This document shows positions 53,143-61,866 of a stretch of 64,000 bases of DNA, in pieces (the first letter of the stretch is position 1; the number at the start of each line of letters is the position of its first letter). Source of the stretch: Corynebacterium falsenii (GTDB lineage: Bacteria; Actinomycetota; Actinomycetes; Mycobacteriales; Mycobacteriaceae); contig JVKJ01000001.1 in NCBI GenBank assembly GCA_001054945.1, positions 248,001 to 312,000 of the forward strand. The letters are read 5' to 3'. The translations under genes were made by a program, and so were the position numbers. The notes below the pieces were generated by a model. The model was not told the DNA's origin. It made no database searches and saw nothing but the letters and a program-made list of their open reading frames with translations.

Positions 53143-53470
53143 CCTCAATATTCCTCATCACGTGCGCTGCGACCTATCATTCGCGGCGTGAGCACCCACC
53201 CCAAGAGTCGGTGAAGTTTTCTACTGAACTCGCCACCTCATGGGGTGGGTTTTCGCATATGCGAAACCGGGTGGCGACTCAGTGTGCATCACTGGCCCTG
53301 CGACCTGGGTGACCATATTCACGGCGCGGTGTGTCCATTGCGTGCCTCTGGTCCTTGTGGCAGCGAGGGACACGGAGGGCGCCCCGGGTGAATAGACACA
53401 TTAGAAACCGGTGGACGGCCTGGGTTTAGCAGCCGCTCGAGGAAGGCCGATCAGGGGTCTGCGGGCATAG
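53143..53470. other. gene-free region with two large hairpins
   Basis: No plausible gene. Hairpin 1 spans 53230-53277: CGCCACC pairs with GGTGGCG around an inner palindrome (53251-53267, TTTCGCATATGCGAAAC). Hairpin 2 spans 53315-53394: ATATTCAC, GGCGC and GTGTCC on the left pair in order with GGACAC, GGCGCC and GTGAATA on the right, enclosing a TGCC/GGCA stem. The series could be a small RNA or a decayed inverted-repeat element. See findings. Confidence 0.5.
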
Positions 53471-53497
53471 AAAAACCCCGGCCATTGGGGCCGGGGT
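53471..53497 (-). terminator. intrinsic terminator of the PRC-barrel gene
   Basis: CCCCGGCC (53476-53483) pairs with GGCCGGGG (53489-53496) and is followed on the minus strand by TTTTT (53475-53471). Confidence 0.85.
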
Positions 53498-53561
53498 GGC
53501 TGGTTCAGGGAGATCCTTCTGGAGGGCTCCTATTGAACCTCAGTCTGACGCCTGACGTCGA

Positions 53562-54419
53562 TTAGCGACGGTCAGTCTTGCCGTGGTCGGTAGCGGTGCC
53601 GCGGTCGCCTTCAACGTTGGTATCCAGCTCTTCGTGGCGCAGCTCCTCGGTGTGGCGCTGGGTCTCGGTGACCTGCTCCTTGGACAGGCCAACCTTCTCC
53701 ACTGGAACCTCTTCCTTGGAGACGTTCACGCGCTCTTCGTGCAGGGTGACGGAAGCCTCGGCGTCATCGCCGATGTTGCCCTTGTAGTTAGCGGCGTCCT
53801 TCTCGTCGATGGGGGTGCGCTCAACGCGGACCTCTTCGCGGGTGACGGGAACGTCAACGGACTCGGTATCGGTCACGGTGTACTTGCGCAGGCGAGCCCG
53901 GCCGGTCTCCACCTTGTCCTTGGAAACGTTCATGCGCTCCTCGGACAGCACCATCTCGTCATTGTTGGTGCCCTTGTTGGCGACGTGGTCGCGATCGGTA
54001 GCAGCGGTGCGCTCGGTCTCGCCGACCTTGTGGCCCTCAACGCCACGGTCCTCGTGGTTGGTGGTCAGGCCAGCGCCTGCGTCGGTGTAACGCTCGCCCT
54101 CGTCAGCGGAGGTCAGGCCGTAGTGCTCGTAGATGCGGGTCTGCTCTTCCGGGGTCATCCCATTCTCAACGTCCAGGGAAGGAGCGTCGGAGATGCGGTC
54201 CTTGGCGAAAGCCAGCTGCAGCTCTTCGCCGTTCAGACGGTGGCCACGCAGCGGAACCAGGGAGGAGCTCATGCCGAACAGGCCATGGTTGACCTCAACA
54301 AAAGAAGGCTGACCGGAGCGCTCATCCAGGAAAACTTCCTTGACGCTTCCCAGCTTCTCACCGTCACGATCAACGGCGGTTGCATTGAAGAGGTCCTTGA
54401 TCTGCTTGTCGTTGGTCAT
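53562..54419 (-). CDS. PRC-barrel / DUF2382 stress protein
   Basis: 285 residues from ATG 54419 with AAAGGAC upstream. The N-terminal 75 residues are a PRC-barrel (FNATAVDRDGEKLGSVKEVF). The C-terminal half is a DUF2382 domain with the repeated EERMNVSKDKVETGRARLRKYTV and EERVNVSKEEVPVEKVGL-type beta units. Proteins of this kind are abundant in stationary phase or under stress in actinobacteria and related to YsnF. It is highly charged, with no signal peptide. Three partial repeats lie upstream (see findings). Confidence 0.85.
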   Translation of the reverse strand: MTNDKQIKDLFNATAVDRDGEKLGSVKEVFLDERSGQPSFVEVNHGLFGMSSSLVPLRGHRLNGEELQLAFAKDRISDAPSLDVENGMTPEEQTRIYEHYGLTSADEGERYTDAGAGLTTNHEDRGVEGHKVGETERTAATDRDHVANKGTNNDEMVLSEERMNVSKDKVETGRARLRKYTVTDTESVDVPVTREEVRVERTPIDEKDAANYKGNIGDDAEASVTLHEERVNVSKEEVPVEKVGLSKEQVTETQRHTEELRHEELDTNVEGDRGTATDHGKTDRR

Positions 54420-54863
54420 CGAAGATGTCCTTTCATACCCAGGAATCTGCAAACACTCAGACAAATTGTGGTGTCTCGGTCGCGTCGCCGGTACTCATCT
54501 GTCCAAGGACCGGGAGCGAACCGCGTGGTGCTCTCTAAGAGATTGGGTAGTTGTGTTTTCAAATTGTGGTGTAATGCCGAACCTCGTCGCCGACTCCGGC
54601 CCTAGATCCACGTCCAAAGAACGCGCGTCCTTGGATACCTTGGGAGCCGTCGTCGGTAACTTCCGACGTTCAACAACCGCGAGTCTAAGCAAAGTTCAGG
54701 AGTTGGGTTGTGCCGAATATTGTCGCCGCGGGTATTTCACAGCAATTTCCCGAAGCTAATTGCCCCTTGAAAATATCGCCCCACCTGCTGAAAACGGAAA
54801 ATCCCCGGTGCTGCCAAGGTGGGCGGGACCGGGGTTAATTCACAGCTTAAGTTAAGTTAAGAA
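54420..54863. promoter_or_regulatory. upstream region of the PRC-barrel gene, with repeats, ending in the trpD terminator
   Basis: 444 bp without a supported gene. CAAATTGTGGTGT occurs twice (54462-54474 and 54560-54572), each followed by a related CGTCGCCG segment, and a weaker third copy ends near 54730. The minus-strand part next to 54419 must carry the PRC-barrel promoter. Confidence 0.4.
54796..54838 (-). terminator. terminator of trpD
   Basis: CCCCGGT (54803-54809) pairs with ACCGGGG (54828-54834). On the minus strand it is followed by ATTTTCCGTTTTC. It lies 26 nt downstream of the trpD stop. Confidence 0.65.
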
Positions 54864-55964
54864 TCAAGAAAGTGACACGTCCACAACTCGCTTCATTGTC
54901 GAGTAAGCTTTCCCGCTCTCAAGCATGTCGCGGGCGACGGTCACTTCGCGCCGGAGGCTGGCGTCCAACCCCTCTTCCTCCCACCCGTTCACGGTGACCA
55001 TGGCGGCGGCTGCGTTGAGAACTACGGCGTCCTTGACCGCCCCCTCGAGTTCGCCACTGAGCAGTCGGCGCGCGACGTCCGCGTTGAAGTTCGCGTCACC
55101 ACCGCGGAGAGCGCCGGCATCGTGGTAGTCCAGGCCCACCGCACGGGGATTAATGATGGCTTCTCCGGTTCGGCCATTGGAATCGACCGTGACCACATCG
55201 GTGGGGGAGCAGACGCTGATCTCGTCCATCCCATCCATTCCCCGAACAACGAGCACCCGGTTTCCCTGGTGAGCGAACGCACCGCCGACGATGGGCATGA
55301 GGTCCCGGAAAGCGCACCCGATCAGCCCGTAACGCGGACCTGCTGGATTCGTGAGGGGGCCGAGCAGGTTGAACAAGGTGGATACGCCCAGCGAGGAGCG
55401 GACGGGGGCGGCGAATCGCATCGCGGGGTGATACGTCTTCGCATAGAGGAAAGCGAAGTTAGTTAAGGCGGAATCCTTGACCACTTGGTCCGGTGTGCGC
55501 TCGATGTTCATTCCAAGAGCTTCCAGCATGTCCGCTCCGCCGCATTGGGAGGATGCTTTCCTATTGCCGTGCTTCACGACGGGGATCCCGGCGGCCGCGA
55601 CCACGAAGGAAGCCATGGTGGAGATGTTCACGGTGTTATGGCCGTCTCCACCGGTGCCAACGATGTCGACGAGGTTATTGTCCGTGCTGAAGTCCACCTG
55701 CGTCGCGAAGGCGCGCATGGCGTGTGCGGCGGCGGCGAGCTCTGCTGCGGTGAAACCTTTTACGCGGAGGCCGAAGGCAAACGCTGAAATTTGAGAGTCT
55801 TCCGCGCGTCCGTTCATGATCTCGCGCATGGCCCACTCCACCTGTGACTCGCTGAGTTCTTCGCGTCGGCCAATGCGGTCCAGGACTCCTGGCCAGGTGA
55901 AATAAGACGGAGGAAGCTGGGATTGGTCGAGTGCGCGAGGGGAGGAGTTATCTGCATTCGCCAT
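54864..55964 (-). CDS. trpD: anthranilate phosphoribosyltransferase
   Basis: 366 residues with GAAAGGCCCCACC before ATG 55964. The PRPP-binding DIVGTGGDGHNTVNISTMASF, the anthranilate-site KHGNRKASSQCGGADMLEALG and LLGPLTNPAG-type (NLLGPLTNPAGPRYGL) blocks are all intact. It is the second step of tryptophan synthesis, here outside any trp operon. The same stand-alone position beside ctaE is found in mycobacteria (Rv2192c). Confidence 0.94.
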   Translation of the reverse strand: MANADNSSPRALDQSQLPPSYFTWPGVLDRIGRREELSESQVEWAMREIMNGRAEDSQISAFAFGLRVKGFTAAELAAAAHAMRAFATQVDFSTDNNLVDIVGTGGDGHNTVNISTMASFVVAAAGIPVVKHGNRKASSQCGGADMLEALGMNIERTPDQVVKDSALTNFAFLYAKTYHPAMRFAAPVRSSLGVSTLFNLLGPLTNPAGPRYGLIGCAFRDLMPIVGGAFAHQGNRVLVVRGMDGMDEISVCSPTDVVTVDSNGRTGEAIINPRAVGLDYHDAGALRGGDANFNADVARRLLSGELEGAVKDAVVLNAAAAMVTVNGWEEEGLDASLRREVTVARDMLESGKAYSTMKRVVDVSLS

Positions 55965-56080
55965 GGTGGGGCCTTTCAGCTCAGCTTGGAAAATTCATCT
56001 CACGACAACAATAGTGTTCGCGCTGGTCGCCCTGGCCGACGAGTGGCACGTAGTTGGGGGAGTGCGGGTGGGATAAGGGG

Positions 56081-56089
56081 AGACGCCAC
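56081..56089 (-). repeat. GTGGCGTCT motif copy
   Basis: AGACGCCAC, preceded by GATAAGGGG. One of the recurring GTGGCGTC(T/C) copies listed in the findings. It lies in the trpD-ctaE spacer next to a small CACTG/CAGTG hairpin. Confidence 0.5.
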
Positions 56090-56187
56090 TGAGTAACAGT
56101 GAATGAAGTAACGAGAGCATGCGTCCCGATAGACGTCTGACCTTGTGTTTTGAAGCGCGTCGGATGCCGGTGGCAAATAGTTCCCGG

Positions 56188-56205
56188 TATCCCCCTTACG
56201 GGGTA
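56188..56205. promoter_or_regulatory. CsoR-like palindrome upstream of ctaE
   Basis: TATCCCCCTTACGGGGTA at 56188-56205 is an imperfect palindrome with C and G tracts and TA-rich ends, very like the operators of CsoR-family copper or persulfide sensors. It lies 106-123 bp upstream of ctaE, a subunit of a copper enzyme. Confidence 0.5.
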
Positions 56206-56297
56206 GATTGATAGAGAACGTCAAGGTTTTACCTGCGGTTTTTCAGAAAAGTCGATCGTGCTGGCAGTTGAGAATCGACTAACTGACAAGAAACGTC

Positions 56298-56303
56298 CAT
56301 ACT
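56298..56303 (+). promoter_or_regulatory. -10 box for leaderless ctaE
   Basis: CATACT (overlapping TACTGT two bases later) precedes GTG 56311 by seven bases. No ribosome site is visible, so the ctaE-qcrCAB message may be leaderless. Confidence 0.42.
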
Positions 56304-56310
56304 GTTAGAC

Positions 56311-56922
56311 GTGACGAGCGCAGTTGAAAACCCAGGTATGGCAGCACCACATCGTGTTGCGACACTGAACCGGCCCAATATGGTCAGTGTCGGCACGATC
56401 GTGTTCCTGTCTCAGGAATTGATGTTTTTTGCTGGCCTGTTCGCGATGTACTTCGTGTCCAAGGCCAACTCTGGAGGCGATTGGCCTTCGGCGCCCACTG
56501 AGCTGAATGTCCCGTTCGCGGTTGCTATTACCGCGATTCTGGTGTCCTCTTCTTTCACTGCTCAGTTGGGCGTCTTTGCGGCTGAAAGGGGTGACGTGTT
56601 CGCGCTGCGCCGCTGGTACGCACTGTCGGCGTTGCTGGGCGCGATCTTCCTCGTTGGCCAGGGCTACGAGTACTTCCACCTCGTGGAGCACGGGACCACG
56701 ATCAGTGGCTCCGTGTACGGCTCGGTGTTCTTCATCACCACCGGTTTCCACGGCGCGCACGTGCTCGCCGGTGTCCTCGCCTTCGTCATCGTTTTGCTGA
56801 GGACGATGAAGTCCAAGTTCACCCCGGCCCAGGCCACGGCGGCCGTCGTTGTGTCCTACTACTGGCACTTCGTCGACGTGGTGTGGATCGGGCTTTGGAT
56901 CACGATTTACATCATTCAGTAG
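56311..56922 (+). CDS. ctaE: cytochrome c oxidase subunit III
   Basis: 203 residues from GTG 56311, with five membrane helices. [28 protein letters not shown] and [18 protein letters not shown] are the family blocks. It begins with [20 protein letters not shown], matching corynebacterial CtaE N-termini. It leads a four-gene operon with qcrC (70-nt gap), qcrA and qcrB, so oxidase and bc1 subunits of the supercomplex are co-expressed. Confidence 0.94.
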   Translation: MTSAVENPGMAAPHRVATLNRPNMVSVGTIVFLSQELMFFAGLFAMYFVSKANSGGDWPSAPTELNVPFAVAITAILVSSSFTAQLGVFAAERGDVFALRRWYALSALLGAIFLVGQGYEYFHLVEHGTTISGSVYGSVFFITTGFHGAHVLAGVLAFVIVLLRTMKSKFTPAQATAAVVVSYYWHFVDVVWIGLWITIYIIQ

Positions 56923-56992
56923 GCCGTAGCGGTCGGTTCCGCGCCGGCCTACAGCCCATCAAACTTCCAGTGACGAGTTAAAAGGGAACAAG

Positions 56993-57895
56993 ATGGATAC
57001 CAATTCCACTCAGTCGCCCGTCGACGGTGAATCCACCGTCAACGCGCGCACATCAGGCGCAAAGCAGCGTCGTCGCCGCAAGCTTCGCAAGCTTGCCGCA
57101 GGCGCCTTCGCTTTGACTCTCGGTCTCACGGGTGCCGGCGTTGCAGCCAACGCCCTGACCCCAGACCCCAATACAGCTACCGCGGAGCAGGATACGACCT
57201 CCATGGTGGCGCAGGGTAAGGAAATCTACGAGGTTGCCTGCATTAGCTGCCACGGTGCAAACCTGCAGGGTGTGAAAGACCGCGGTCCTTCGATCATCGG
57301 CGTGGGCGAAGGCTCCGTGTACTTCCAGGTGCACTCCGGACGTATGCCGATGCTCCGTAACGAAGCCCAGGCATCCCGGAAGAAGCCTCGCTACTCCGAG
57401 CAGCAGACCTTGGCTCTCGCGGCTTACGTGAACGCCAATGGCGGCGGCCCGGGCATCGTGCGCAATGACGATGGCTCCATCGCGATGGATAGCCTTCGCG
57501 GGGCAAACAATAAGGACGGAAAGATCGACCCGGCTGATGTGGCTCGCGGCTCTGATCTCTTCCGTCTGAATTGCGCGTCCTGCCACAACTTCACCGGCCG
57601 CGGCGGCGCACTGTCTTCGGGTAAGTACGCCCCTGAGCTCGATCCCGCTAACGAGCAGGAGATTTACCAGGCCATGTTGACTGGTCCGCAGAACATGCCG
57701 AAGTTCTCGGACCGCCAGCTGACCGCAGATGAGAAGAAGGACATCATCGCCTTCATTAAGTCTTCCAAGGAGTCCAACAACCCCGGCGGTTACGGGCTGG
57801 GCGGGCTGGGCCCCGTCTCTGAAGGCATGCTGATGTGGTTCGTGGGCATCATCGTGATGATGGCCTTTGCTATGTGGATTGGATCCCGGTCATGA
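56993..57895 (+). CDS. qcrC: cytochrome bc1 diheme cytochrome c subunit
   Basis: 300 residues. A basic N-terminus and membrane helix (residues 33-55) export the protein. Two heme c sites are visible: CISCHG (Cys83-His87) and CASCHN near residue 195, so the subunit passes electrons directly to CtaC without a soluble cytochrome c. A C-terminal membrane helix ([20 protein letters not shown]) anchors it. AAAGGGAACAAG precedes the start. The stop overlaps the qcrA start (ATGA). Confidence 0.95.
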   Translation: MDTNSTQSPVDGESTVNARTSGAKQRRRRKLRKLAAGAFALTLGLTGAGVAANALTPDPNTATAEQDTTSMVAQGKEIYEVACISCHGANLQGVKDRGPSIIGVGEGSVYFQVHSGRMPMLRNEAQASRKKPRYSEQQTLALAAYVNANGGGPGIVRNDDGSIAMDSLRGANNKDGKIDPADVARGSDLFRLNCASCHNFTGRGGALSSGKYAPELDPANEQEIYQAMLTGPQNMPKFSDRQLTADEKKDIIAFIKSSKESNNPGGYGLGGLGPVSEGMLMWFVGIIVMMAFAMWIGSRS

Positions 57896-59097
57896 GTGAG
57901 ATGAAGCGCAACTATACGGACGCCGAGCTGAACAACATGTCTGAAGAAGAGCTCGCCCGTCTCGGAACCGAACTCGACGGCGTGACCGTCGCTTACCGCA
58001 AAGAGCGATTCCCCATCGAGGGCGACCCGGCGGAGAAGCGCGCCGGCCGTCGCGTGGGAACCTTCTTCGCCTTGTCTGTGGTGATGGGCTTGGCCTTCAT
58101 CGCGGTCTACCTCTTCTGGCCGTGGCACTACAAGGGCCTGGGCGAGGAAGGCGCCGGCCTGTACTCCCTGTACACCCCGCTCCTCGGCCTCACGGCTGGC
58201 CTGTCCATCCTCATGTTGGGCATGGGTGCAGTGACCTACTCAAAGGTCTTCGTTCCGGAAGAGATTTCAGTACAGACCCGCCACGATGGCCCTTCTGAGG
58301 AGGTCGATCGGCGCACGCTGGTCGCTCTGCTGAATGACTCCTGGAAGACGTCGACCCTGGGACGTCGTCCTGTCATCCAAGGCCTTGCAGCCGGAGGCGC
58401 TGTGTTGGCTGGTCTGGCAATCGCGCTTCCGCTGGGCGGTATCGTCAAGAATCCTTGGAAGCCTAAGGCTATGGGGATTCAGGGCGACGGAACCCTGTGG
58501 ACCACGGGTTGGACCCTCGTTGAAAAGGGCGAGAAGGTCTACCTCGGCCGCGATACCGGTGCCATTGCTGAAGAGCACGAGGGGCACTACAAGACCGACG
58601 GAGTATCCCGCCTGGTTCGTATCCGCAAGGAGGACCTCGATTCTGGCGCCATGGAGACCGTATTCCCCCTCACGGAGGAGATGGTCAACGACGGTGACAA
58701 GTACGATCCTCGCCGGGACGTGTACGAGGAGCACATGCACTCCATCCACGGTCCCCGTAACTCCGTGATGCTGATTCGCCTTCGCGAAGAAGATTCCCTC
58801 CGCTCTGTCCCTCGCAAGGGGCAGGAGGACTTCAACTACGGCACGTACATTGCCTACTCCAAGATTTGCACGCACATCGGCTGCCCAACCTCGCTGTACG
58901 AGCAGCAGACCAACCGTATTCTCTGCCCTTGTCACCAGTCCCAGTTCGATGCTTTGCACTACGGCAAGCCTGTCTTCGGTCCTGCCGCACGCGCTTTGCC
59001 TCAACTGCCGATCTCTGTTGACGAAGAGGGTTACTTCTACGCCAAGGGCAACTTCGTTGAGCCCGTCGGCCCGGCTTTCTGGGAGCGTCGTTCATGA
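57892..59097 (+). CDS. qcrA: cytochrome bc1 Rieske iron-sulfur subunit
   Basis: 401 residues from ATG 57892, overlapping the qcrC stop by four bases. Three membrane helices (about 63-85, 100-125 and 165-190) precede the soluble Rieske domain with [21 protein letters not shown] and CHQSQFD, the four ligands of the 2Fe-2S cluster. The three-helix form and length of about 400 residues are typical of actinobacteria. Translational coupling links it to both neighbours. Confidence 0.95.
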   Translation: MSEMKRNYTDAELNNMSEEELARLGTELDGVTVAYRKERFPIEGDPAEKRAGRRVGTFFALSVVMGLAFIAVYLFWPWHYKGLGEEGAGLYSLYTPLLGLTAGLSILMLGMGAVTYSKVFVPEEISVQTRHDGPSEEVDRRTLVALLNDSWKTSTLGRRPVIQGLAAGGAVLAGLAIALPLGGIVKNPWKPKAMGIQGDGTLWTTGWTLVEKGEKVYLGRDTGAIAEEHEGHYKTDGVSRLVRIRKEDLDSGAMETVFPLTEEMVNDGDKYDPRRDVYEEHMHSIHGPRNSVMLIRLREEDSLRSVPRKGQEDFNYGTYIAYSKICTHIGCPTSLYEQQTNRILCPCHQSQFDALHYGKPVFGPAARALPQLPISVDEEGYFYAKGNFVEPVGPAFWERRS

Positions 59098-60728
59098 GCA
59101 CTAAACAGCAAGGTCGCATGGCACAGGCGGCCAATAACATCGACGAGCGGTACACCGCCTCGGGCCTCATCCGCCCGAATATCAACAAGGTATTCCCGAC
59201 TCACTGGTCATTCATGCTCGGTGAGATCGCGCTGTACTCGTTTATCATTCTGATCCTTTCCGGCGTGTACCTCACGTTGTTCTTCGACCCATCCATGTCG
59301 AAGGTCATTTACGACGGCGCATATGCACCTCTCAACGGTGTTGAAATGTCCGCCGCGTACAAGACGGCACTGAACCTCTCCTTCGAGGTTCGCGGCGGGC
59401 TCTTCATCCGCCAGGTCCACCACTGGGCTGCCCTGATGTTCGCAGTGTCCCTCATGGTTCACATGATGCGCATCTTCTTTACGGGTGCTTTCCGCAAGCC
59501 TCGTGAAGCAAACTGGGTCATCGGTTGTGTTTTGTTGCTGCTGTCCGTGGCCGAGGGCTTCATGGGCTACTCCCTCCCGGACGACCTGCTCTCCGGCGTG
59601 GGTCTGCGAATCATGTCCGCCATCATCGTGGCACTTCCGATCGTCGGCACCTGGATGCACTGGATCATGTTCGCGGGCGACTTCCCCGGCGACATCATCA
59701 TCCCTCGCCTGTACATCGCTCACGTCCTGCTCATCCCGGGTATCTTGCTTGCCTTGATCGCTGCCCACCTCGCACTCGTGTGGTACCAGAAGCACACCCA
59801 GTTCCCCGGACCCGGTCGCACGGAGCGGAACGTGGTGGGCGTGCGAATCCTGCCAGTGTTTGCGTTGCACGGCGGTTCCTTCGCCCTGATTACCTTCGGA
59901 CTGATCGCCATCATGGCTGGCCTGTTCCAGATCAACTCCATTTGGAACCTGGGCCCCTACAATCCGTCGCAGGTCTCCGCTGGTTCCCAGCCTGACGTGT
60001 ACATGCTGTGGACTGACGGTGCAGCACGTGTTATGCCAGCCTGGGAGCTCTACCTTGGCAACTACACCATCCCGGGTGTCTTCTGGGTGGCTTTGATGCT
60101 GGGCATCCTCGTTGGCCTGCTGTTCGCCTACCCGATGATTGAGCAGAAGCTGACCGGCGACGATGCACATCACAACCTGTTGCAGCGTCCCCGTGACGTC
60201 CCAGTCCGCACCGGCCTCGGTGTCATGGCCTTGACGTTCTACGTGCTGCTCACCATCTCGGGCGGTAACGACCACGTGGCACACTTCTTCGACATCTCGC
60301 TGAACACCATGACGTGGTTCGGGCGTATCTCCCTGGTCCTGTTGCCACCGATTGCCTACTTCGTCACCCACCGGATCTGCGTTGGCCTCCAGCGCTCCGA
60401 CCGCGAGGTGCTGGAGCACGGCATTGAGACCGGTACTATCCGCCAGCTCCCGTCCGGCGGGTTCATCGAGGTCCACCAGCCGCTGGGCCCAGTGGATGCT
60501 CACGGCCATGCAGTGCCGCTGGAGTACCAGGGCGCACAGGTGCCGAAGACCCTCAACGAGCTCGGCGGAGCCGGCCACCCGGGCCGCGGTTCCTTCTTCT
60601 CCCCGGATCCACAGCACATTGCTGACAAGTCCGAGGACTTGGATCACGCCAACCACATTGAGATGAAGGAGATGTACGAGCGTCTCCAGGAATCCAATCG
60701 GCGTCAGCTCGGAGACGGTGAGCACTAG
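59094..60728 (+). CDS. qcrB: cytochrome bc1 cytochrome b subunit
   Basis: 544 residues, starting in an ATGA overlap with the qcrA stop. It is the quinol-oxidising membrane subunit. Eight or nine helices; [21 protein letters not shown] contains a heme ligand pair region, and [15 protein letters not shown] and [17 protein letters not shown] follow. The extended hydrophilic C-terminus (residues about 430-544) is a corynebacterial feature. It is the target of drugs such as Q203 in mycobacteria. A strong terminator follows. Confidence 0.95.
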   Translation: MSTKQQGRMAQAANNIDERYTASGLIRPNINKVFPTHWSFMLGEIALYSFIILILSGVYLTLFFDPSMSKVIYDGAYAPLNGVEMSAAYKTALNLSFEVRGGLFIRQVHHWAALMFAVSLMVHMMRIFFTGAFRKPREANWVIGCVLLLLSVAEGFMGYSLPDDLLSGVGLRIMSAIIVALPIVGTWMHWIMFAGDFPGDIIIPRLYIAHVLLIPGILLALIAAHLALVWYQKHTQFPGPGRTERNVVGVRILPVFALHGGSFALITFGLIAIMAGLFQINSIWNLGPYNPSQVSAGSQPDVYMLWTDGAARVMPAWELYLGNYTIPGVFWVALMLGILVGLLFAYPMIEQKLTGDDAHHNLLQRPRDVPVRTGLGVMALTFYVLLTISGGNDHVAHFFDISLNTMTWFGRISLVLLPPIAYFVTHRICVGLQRSDREVLEHGIETGTIRQLPSGGFIEVHQPLGPVDAHGHAVPLEYQGAQVPKTLNELGGAGHPGRGSFFSPDPQHIADKSEDLDHANHIEMKEMYERLQESNRRQLGDGEH

Positions 60729-60777
60729 GACTTACATCCAGGAGTCGGCTCGTCACACTCCGCTCTGATGTGTTCAC

Positions 60778-60807
60778 ACCGCCCTTCCCAATGGGAGGGC
60801 GGTTTTT
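60778..60807 (+). terminator. intrinsic terminator of ctaE-qcrCAB
   Basis: ACCGCCCTTCCC pairs with GGGAGGGCGGT across an AAT loop and is followed by TTTTT. It overlaps the stop codon of the convergent exonuclease gene. Confidence 0.88.
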
Positions 60808-61387
60808 AGTACTGCGACAGCGCTTTGAGAAGCTCGAACGTCGCTCGTGCGTCATTCTCCGCCCGGTGGGCAGGTCGCACACGGAAGTCCAACACTTCCG
60901 CCAGGTTGGCCAGTTTGTAGCGGCCAACACGTTCCCGGGGGATAAGGATTCTAGACGCCGCTGCGGTACATAAGCCGTGCTTCGCCAATGGTTCCTGCTT
61001 CGCCCGCACAAACTCCTGATTGAGGAAGCCGATGTCGAAACCGACATTGTGCCCAACAAGTGTCCTGCCGGTGATGAACGATGCGACCTCGGCGGCGCGT
61101 TCCTCGAAGCCGGGCTGGTCTTCCAAGGCGGCGTTCGTGAGGTGCGTGAGATCCTGAATGACCTGGGGGAGGTGACAGCCGGGGTTGAATTTCTGTACGA
61201 GCCTGTCCGTAATCATGCCGTCCTCGAGGCGGAGGAGCGCGATTTCGACGATCCGGTCGAGTTGCTCGTTCAGCCCGGTGGTCTCCACATCCACGATGAC
61301 GCTGTGCCTGAGGGCTTTGGCTATTTGGTTGAGGGTTTGGCATTGATCGTCTCCGCGATCGGCCGCCGCGGCATCCGGGGGATTCAT
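60806..61387 (-). CDS. DEDD-type 3'-5' exonuclease (DnaQ-like)
   Basis: 193 residues from ATG 61387. ExoI is VIVDVETTGLNEQLDRIVEIA (Asp and Glu of DxE), ExoII is TLVGHNVGFDIGFLNQEF, and ExoIII is RPAHRAENDARATFELL with the catalytic His-x-Asp pattern, so it is a proofreading-type exonuclease domain. It is not fused to a polymerase or UvrC-like domain. A TAAGTT box eight bases before the ATG suggests a leaderless message. Role in repair or oligonucleotide turnover is inference. Confidence 0.88.
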   Translation of the reverse strand: MNPPDAAAADRGDDQCQTLNQIAKALRHSVIVDVETTGLNEQLDRIVEIALLRLEDGMITDRLVQKFNPGCHLPQVIQDLTHLTNAALEDQPGFEERAAEVASFITGRTLVGHNVGFDIGFLNQEFVRAKQEPLAKHGLCTAAASRILIPRERVGRYKLANLAEVLDFRVRPAHRAENDARATFELLKALSQY

Positions 61388-61866
61388 GGTGACCGAACTT
61401 AGCACCCACGTGCTACATGATTCGCTCCACGTTCGAGCGTTCGCGCTATATAAGCTAGGGGAAGCCATTGAATCAGGCGTCACAACAGTCCCCTCCGCCC
61501 CATGACCTTATTGGGGTGAGGAAGATCACATTGGCAATGGGATGTTGGGTGGGTAATTTGGTGCGCTTTTGTGTACGCGACAGATCGTCACGAAAAATAC
61601 CAGGTCACGGATTTATAACGCTTGGGTTACAGCCGGGTGCGTATTGCGGGTGAATGACTGACCGGTCGGGATGATGTCATTACCAGCTTTAAAATTTCTT
61701 GCCAATCCGTGAGTTAACTAGACATGACCCGTGATGTTTTCGTAATCTTTTCGAGACATAAGCGCAAGGGTGTCGAAAACACGCACCCGCTACCGCGGTG
61801 ATTACAACCAATCGCCAGCCAGGGAGAAGTCCTCCCGCAAATAGATAGAAGGTTTAAGGAGCCACC
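61388..61866. promoter_or_regulatory. long leader and control region of the NlpC/P60 gene
   Basis: 479 bp without a supported gene. The last 120 bp are structured: GGGTG (61768) / CACCC (61784), then GGGAG (61822) / CTCCC (61832) just before the start. TAAAAT near 61688 is a candidate -10 box. NlpC/P60 genes of actinobacteria often have c-di-AMP riboswitch leaders; I looked for the conserved core and did not find it. Confidence 0.35.

Noticed and set aside
53230-53394. Insertion sequence or integron remnant as the source of the hairpins
   Set aside because: No transposase fragment, no target-site duplication and no second copy within the window; a repeat element elsewhere in the genome cannot be excluded.
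56000-56224. 74-codon minus-strand frame in the trpD-ctaE spacer
   Set aside because: It runs through the CsoR-like palindrome and the ctaE control region, has no ribosome site and no coding-like codon pattern.
61468-61653. 61-codon plus-strand frame upstream of the NlpC/P60 gene, with GGGGAAG before a TTG
   Set aside because: Composition does not look coding, there is no recognisable pattern, and TTG starts with a chance purine run are common. Treated as part of the control region.
61388-61866. Possible c-di-AMP (ydaO-type) riboswitch upstream of the NlpC/P60 gene
   Set aside because: I looked for the conserved core elements in order and could not align them; only simple hairpins remain.
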